DNA of 17,348 bases from Oehlia diaphana. Taxonomy: Eukaryota; Glomeromycota; Glomeromycetes; Glomerales; Glomeraceae. Under the pieces are notes generated by a model. The model did not search any database. It had not been told where the DNA came from and saw only the letters and a list, made by a program, of their open reading frames with translations. A program made the translations under genes and the position numbers. The stretch is taken from assembly GCA_003833135.1 (NCBI GenBank), contig QZLH01001566.1, forward strand, positions 10,264-27,611, written 5' to 3'. Below, one piece after another: positions 16,319-17,348 of this stretch (position 1 is its first letter; every line of letters starts with the position of its first letter).

Positions 16319-17348
16319 ATGGTTAAAATTAATTACTATTCTGGTTTGAATCCTGTAGTAGTGCGAGCAATAACTAATCTGCATTACAGATATAGCAATG
16401 AAATGCCAAAAATGTGGTGTTCTCGTATTCGTGTTCCATTCAGGAAACTTATCGAATATAACCCAACATTCTTCTCAAAGAATGAATACATTCATATGAC
16501 TGAAAGATTATATGAAGATGGGAAATTCAGACCTGGAAGGCGTACATTTCATATTTATTGCACTGCATGCGATTCCTTAGTATTTATCTGTGATAATACC
16601 GAGAAATGTGCAGATAAGCATCTGAATGAATGCATTGCTAAAATAGAGGAAAGGCGTGTCGCATATTATAGATCTATATTATGGAAACAAAAAAGTAAAA
16701 AAGCGCTTAGTGACGATGAGATTGATGAAATTTATGGTAATATTTATTTTAGATACAGAAAAAGCTCTGAATTTTATTGTTCTCGTGCTTCAAAAGAAAT
16801 TAAGAAAAGTGTTGCATATCATTTGATTAATAGTGCAAAAATTATCCAACGGTCTTGGAGAACTTATAAGTTGAGACCTGAAACTTGGGCAAAACGAGTT
16901 TGGAATATGGTGAGAAATGACAATACTCCTGACGAGGAGAAGTATTTAGATATAACTCCTCATGGTATAAGAATTCCTGATGATCAATATGTAAACTATT
17001 TTGGTCAAAGAATTCTAGCCAGAGATGTACCTGCACATCATCAGAATGAACCTAGATTGCGTGAATTGTATTATCATTATACTCCACATGACTGGGCAGA
17101 AAAGAAGAAATACCAGTTATATGTTCGACTAACTACTGTAGCATATATAGTTACTTTTATAAAATCATATCAGCAAGATTATAGATTCGTTGGTTATAGT
17201 GATTGGACTATTATGCTAAAATATCTAGCAAATCCTGGACATTACCATACTACTAAAGACTATTATAACAATATTGTTACAAACTTTGTTAAAATTTCAG
17301 AATATGCGCAATATAAATGTAAAAAGGAAGGCAAACTATATCCATGTA
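16319..17348 (+). CDS. Lineage-family protein with Cys cluster and IQ-like motif, 3' truncated
   Basis: The frame is open from ATG 16319 to the window edge (343 codons, no stop, no intron needed). Residues about 80-97 hold C-x2-C (CTAC), then Cys 91 and Cys 97, which could bind zinc. Residues about 115-190 are helical and basic, leading into IIQRSWRTYKLRPETWAKR (175-193). That segment has the IQ-motif flavour (IQxxWRxYxLRP) seen in repeated Rhizophagus proteins, and calmodulin binding is possible but not shown. Residues about 200-343 are Tyr/His-rich (YYHYTPHDWAEKKKYQLY) with no enzyme motif I recognise. The start follows a duplicated TATA-like repeat and is the first ATG in frame. The minus frame at 16842-17036 is a shadow. 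Codon use is AT-rich like its neighbours. Confidence 0.7.
   Translation, partial: MVKINYYSGLNPVVVRAITNLHYRYSNEMPKMWCSRIRVPFRKLIEYNPTFFSKNEYIHMTERLYEDGKFRPGRRTFHIYCTACDSLVFICDNTEKCADKHLNECIAKIEERRVAYYRSILWKQKSKKALSDDEIDEIYGNIYFRYRKSSEFYCSRASKEIKKSVAYHLINSAKIIQRSWRTYKLRPETWAKRVWNMVRNDNTPDEEKYLDITPHGIRIPDDQYVNYFGQRILARDVPAHHQNEPRLRELYYHYTPHDWAEKKKYQLYVRLTTVAYIVTFIKSYQQDYRFVGYSDWTIMLKYLANPGHYHTTKDYYNNIVTNFVKISEYAQYKCKKEGKLYPC

Overview
This window looks like nuclear DNA of an arbuscular mycorrhizal fungus, most likely Rhizophagus irregularis or a close relative. The sequence is AT-rich. It has short spliceosomal introns (about 60-100 nt) with GT...AG ends and CTAAC/TACTAAT-like branch points. It carries pieces of large gene families I associate with that lineage: a Crinkler (CRN) header domain, a SAM domain followed by a PD-(D/E)XK-like domain, coiled-coil proteins with a conserved helical block, and a multi-exon protein with a PD-(D/E)XK-like C-terminus. 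Family names come from recognising sequence patterns, not from a database search.

Layout. 1-108 is the tail of a gene entering from the left. 109-1621 is AT-rich with no gene seen. 1622-3373 (+) holds a standalone CRN header ORF, then a SAM-domain ORF, then a nuclease-like ORF with two in-frame stops; together they look like one broken CRN-SAM-nuclease gene. 3751-5341 is a non-autonomous DNA transposon with an 8-bp target duplication, itself carrying a nested 604-bp TTAA-flanked element (4021-4624) and an array of palindromic repeats of about 80 bp. 5378-6088 (-) is a decayed Cys-rich gene with one intron. 6270-7718 (+) is a coiled-coil family gene broken by one TAA. 7719-9142 is gene-free with scattered short repeated motifs. 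9143-10120 (+) is an intact single-exon gene for a predicted membrane-anchored coiled-coil protein with a helix-turn-helix-like C-terminus.

11134-11682 (+) is a decayed gene with two frame slips. 11781-12040 is a GC-rich array of five hairpin units that share an 18-bp core but have different, self-complementary arms. 12169-15409 (+) is a 14-exon gene whose splice phases all agree and whose C-terminal half is a PD-(D/E)XK-like domain; its only visible defect is an in-frame TGA at codon 9. 15410-16318 is intergenic with duplicated blocks, a hairpin and a tandem promoter-proximal repeat. 16319 to the window end (+) is an open, 3'-truncated ORF of a Cys-containing, IQ-like-motif protein.

There is no operon logic, as expected for a eukaryote. 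The region reads as a gene-family graveyard with a few live genes. Several elements could be tied to genome defence or effector biology (CRN header, SAM, two different nuclease-like domains, a membrane-tethered putative DNA-binding protein), but nothing in the sequence shows that they work together. The hairpin array just upstream of the 14-exon gene is the feature least explained by known categories.
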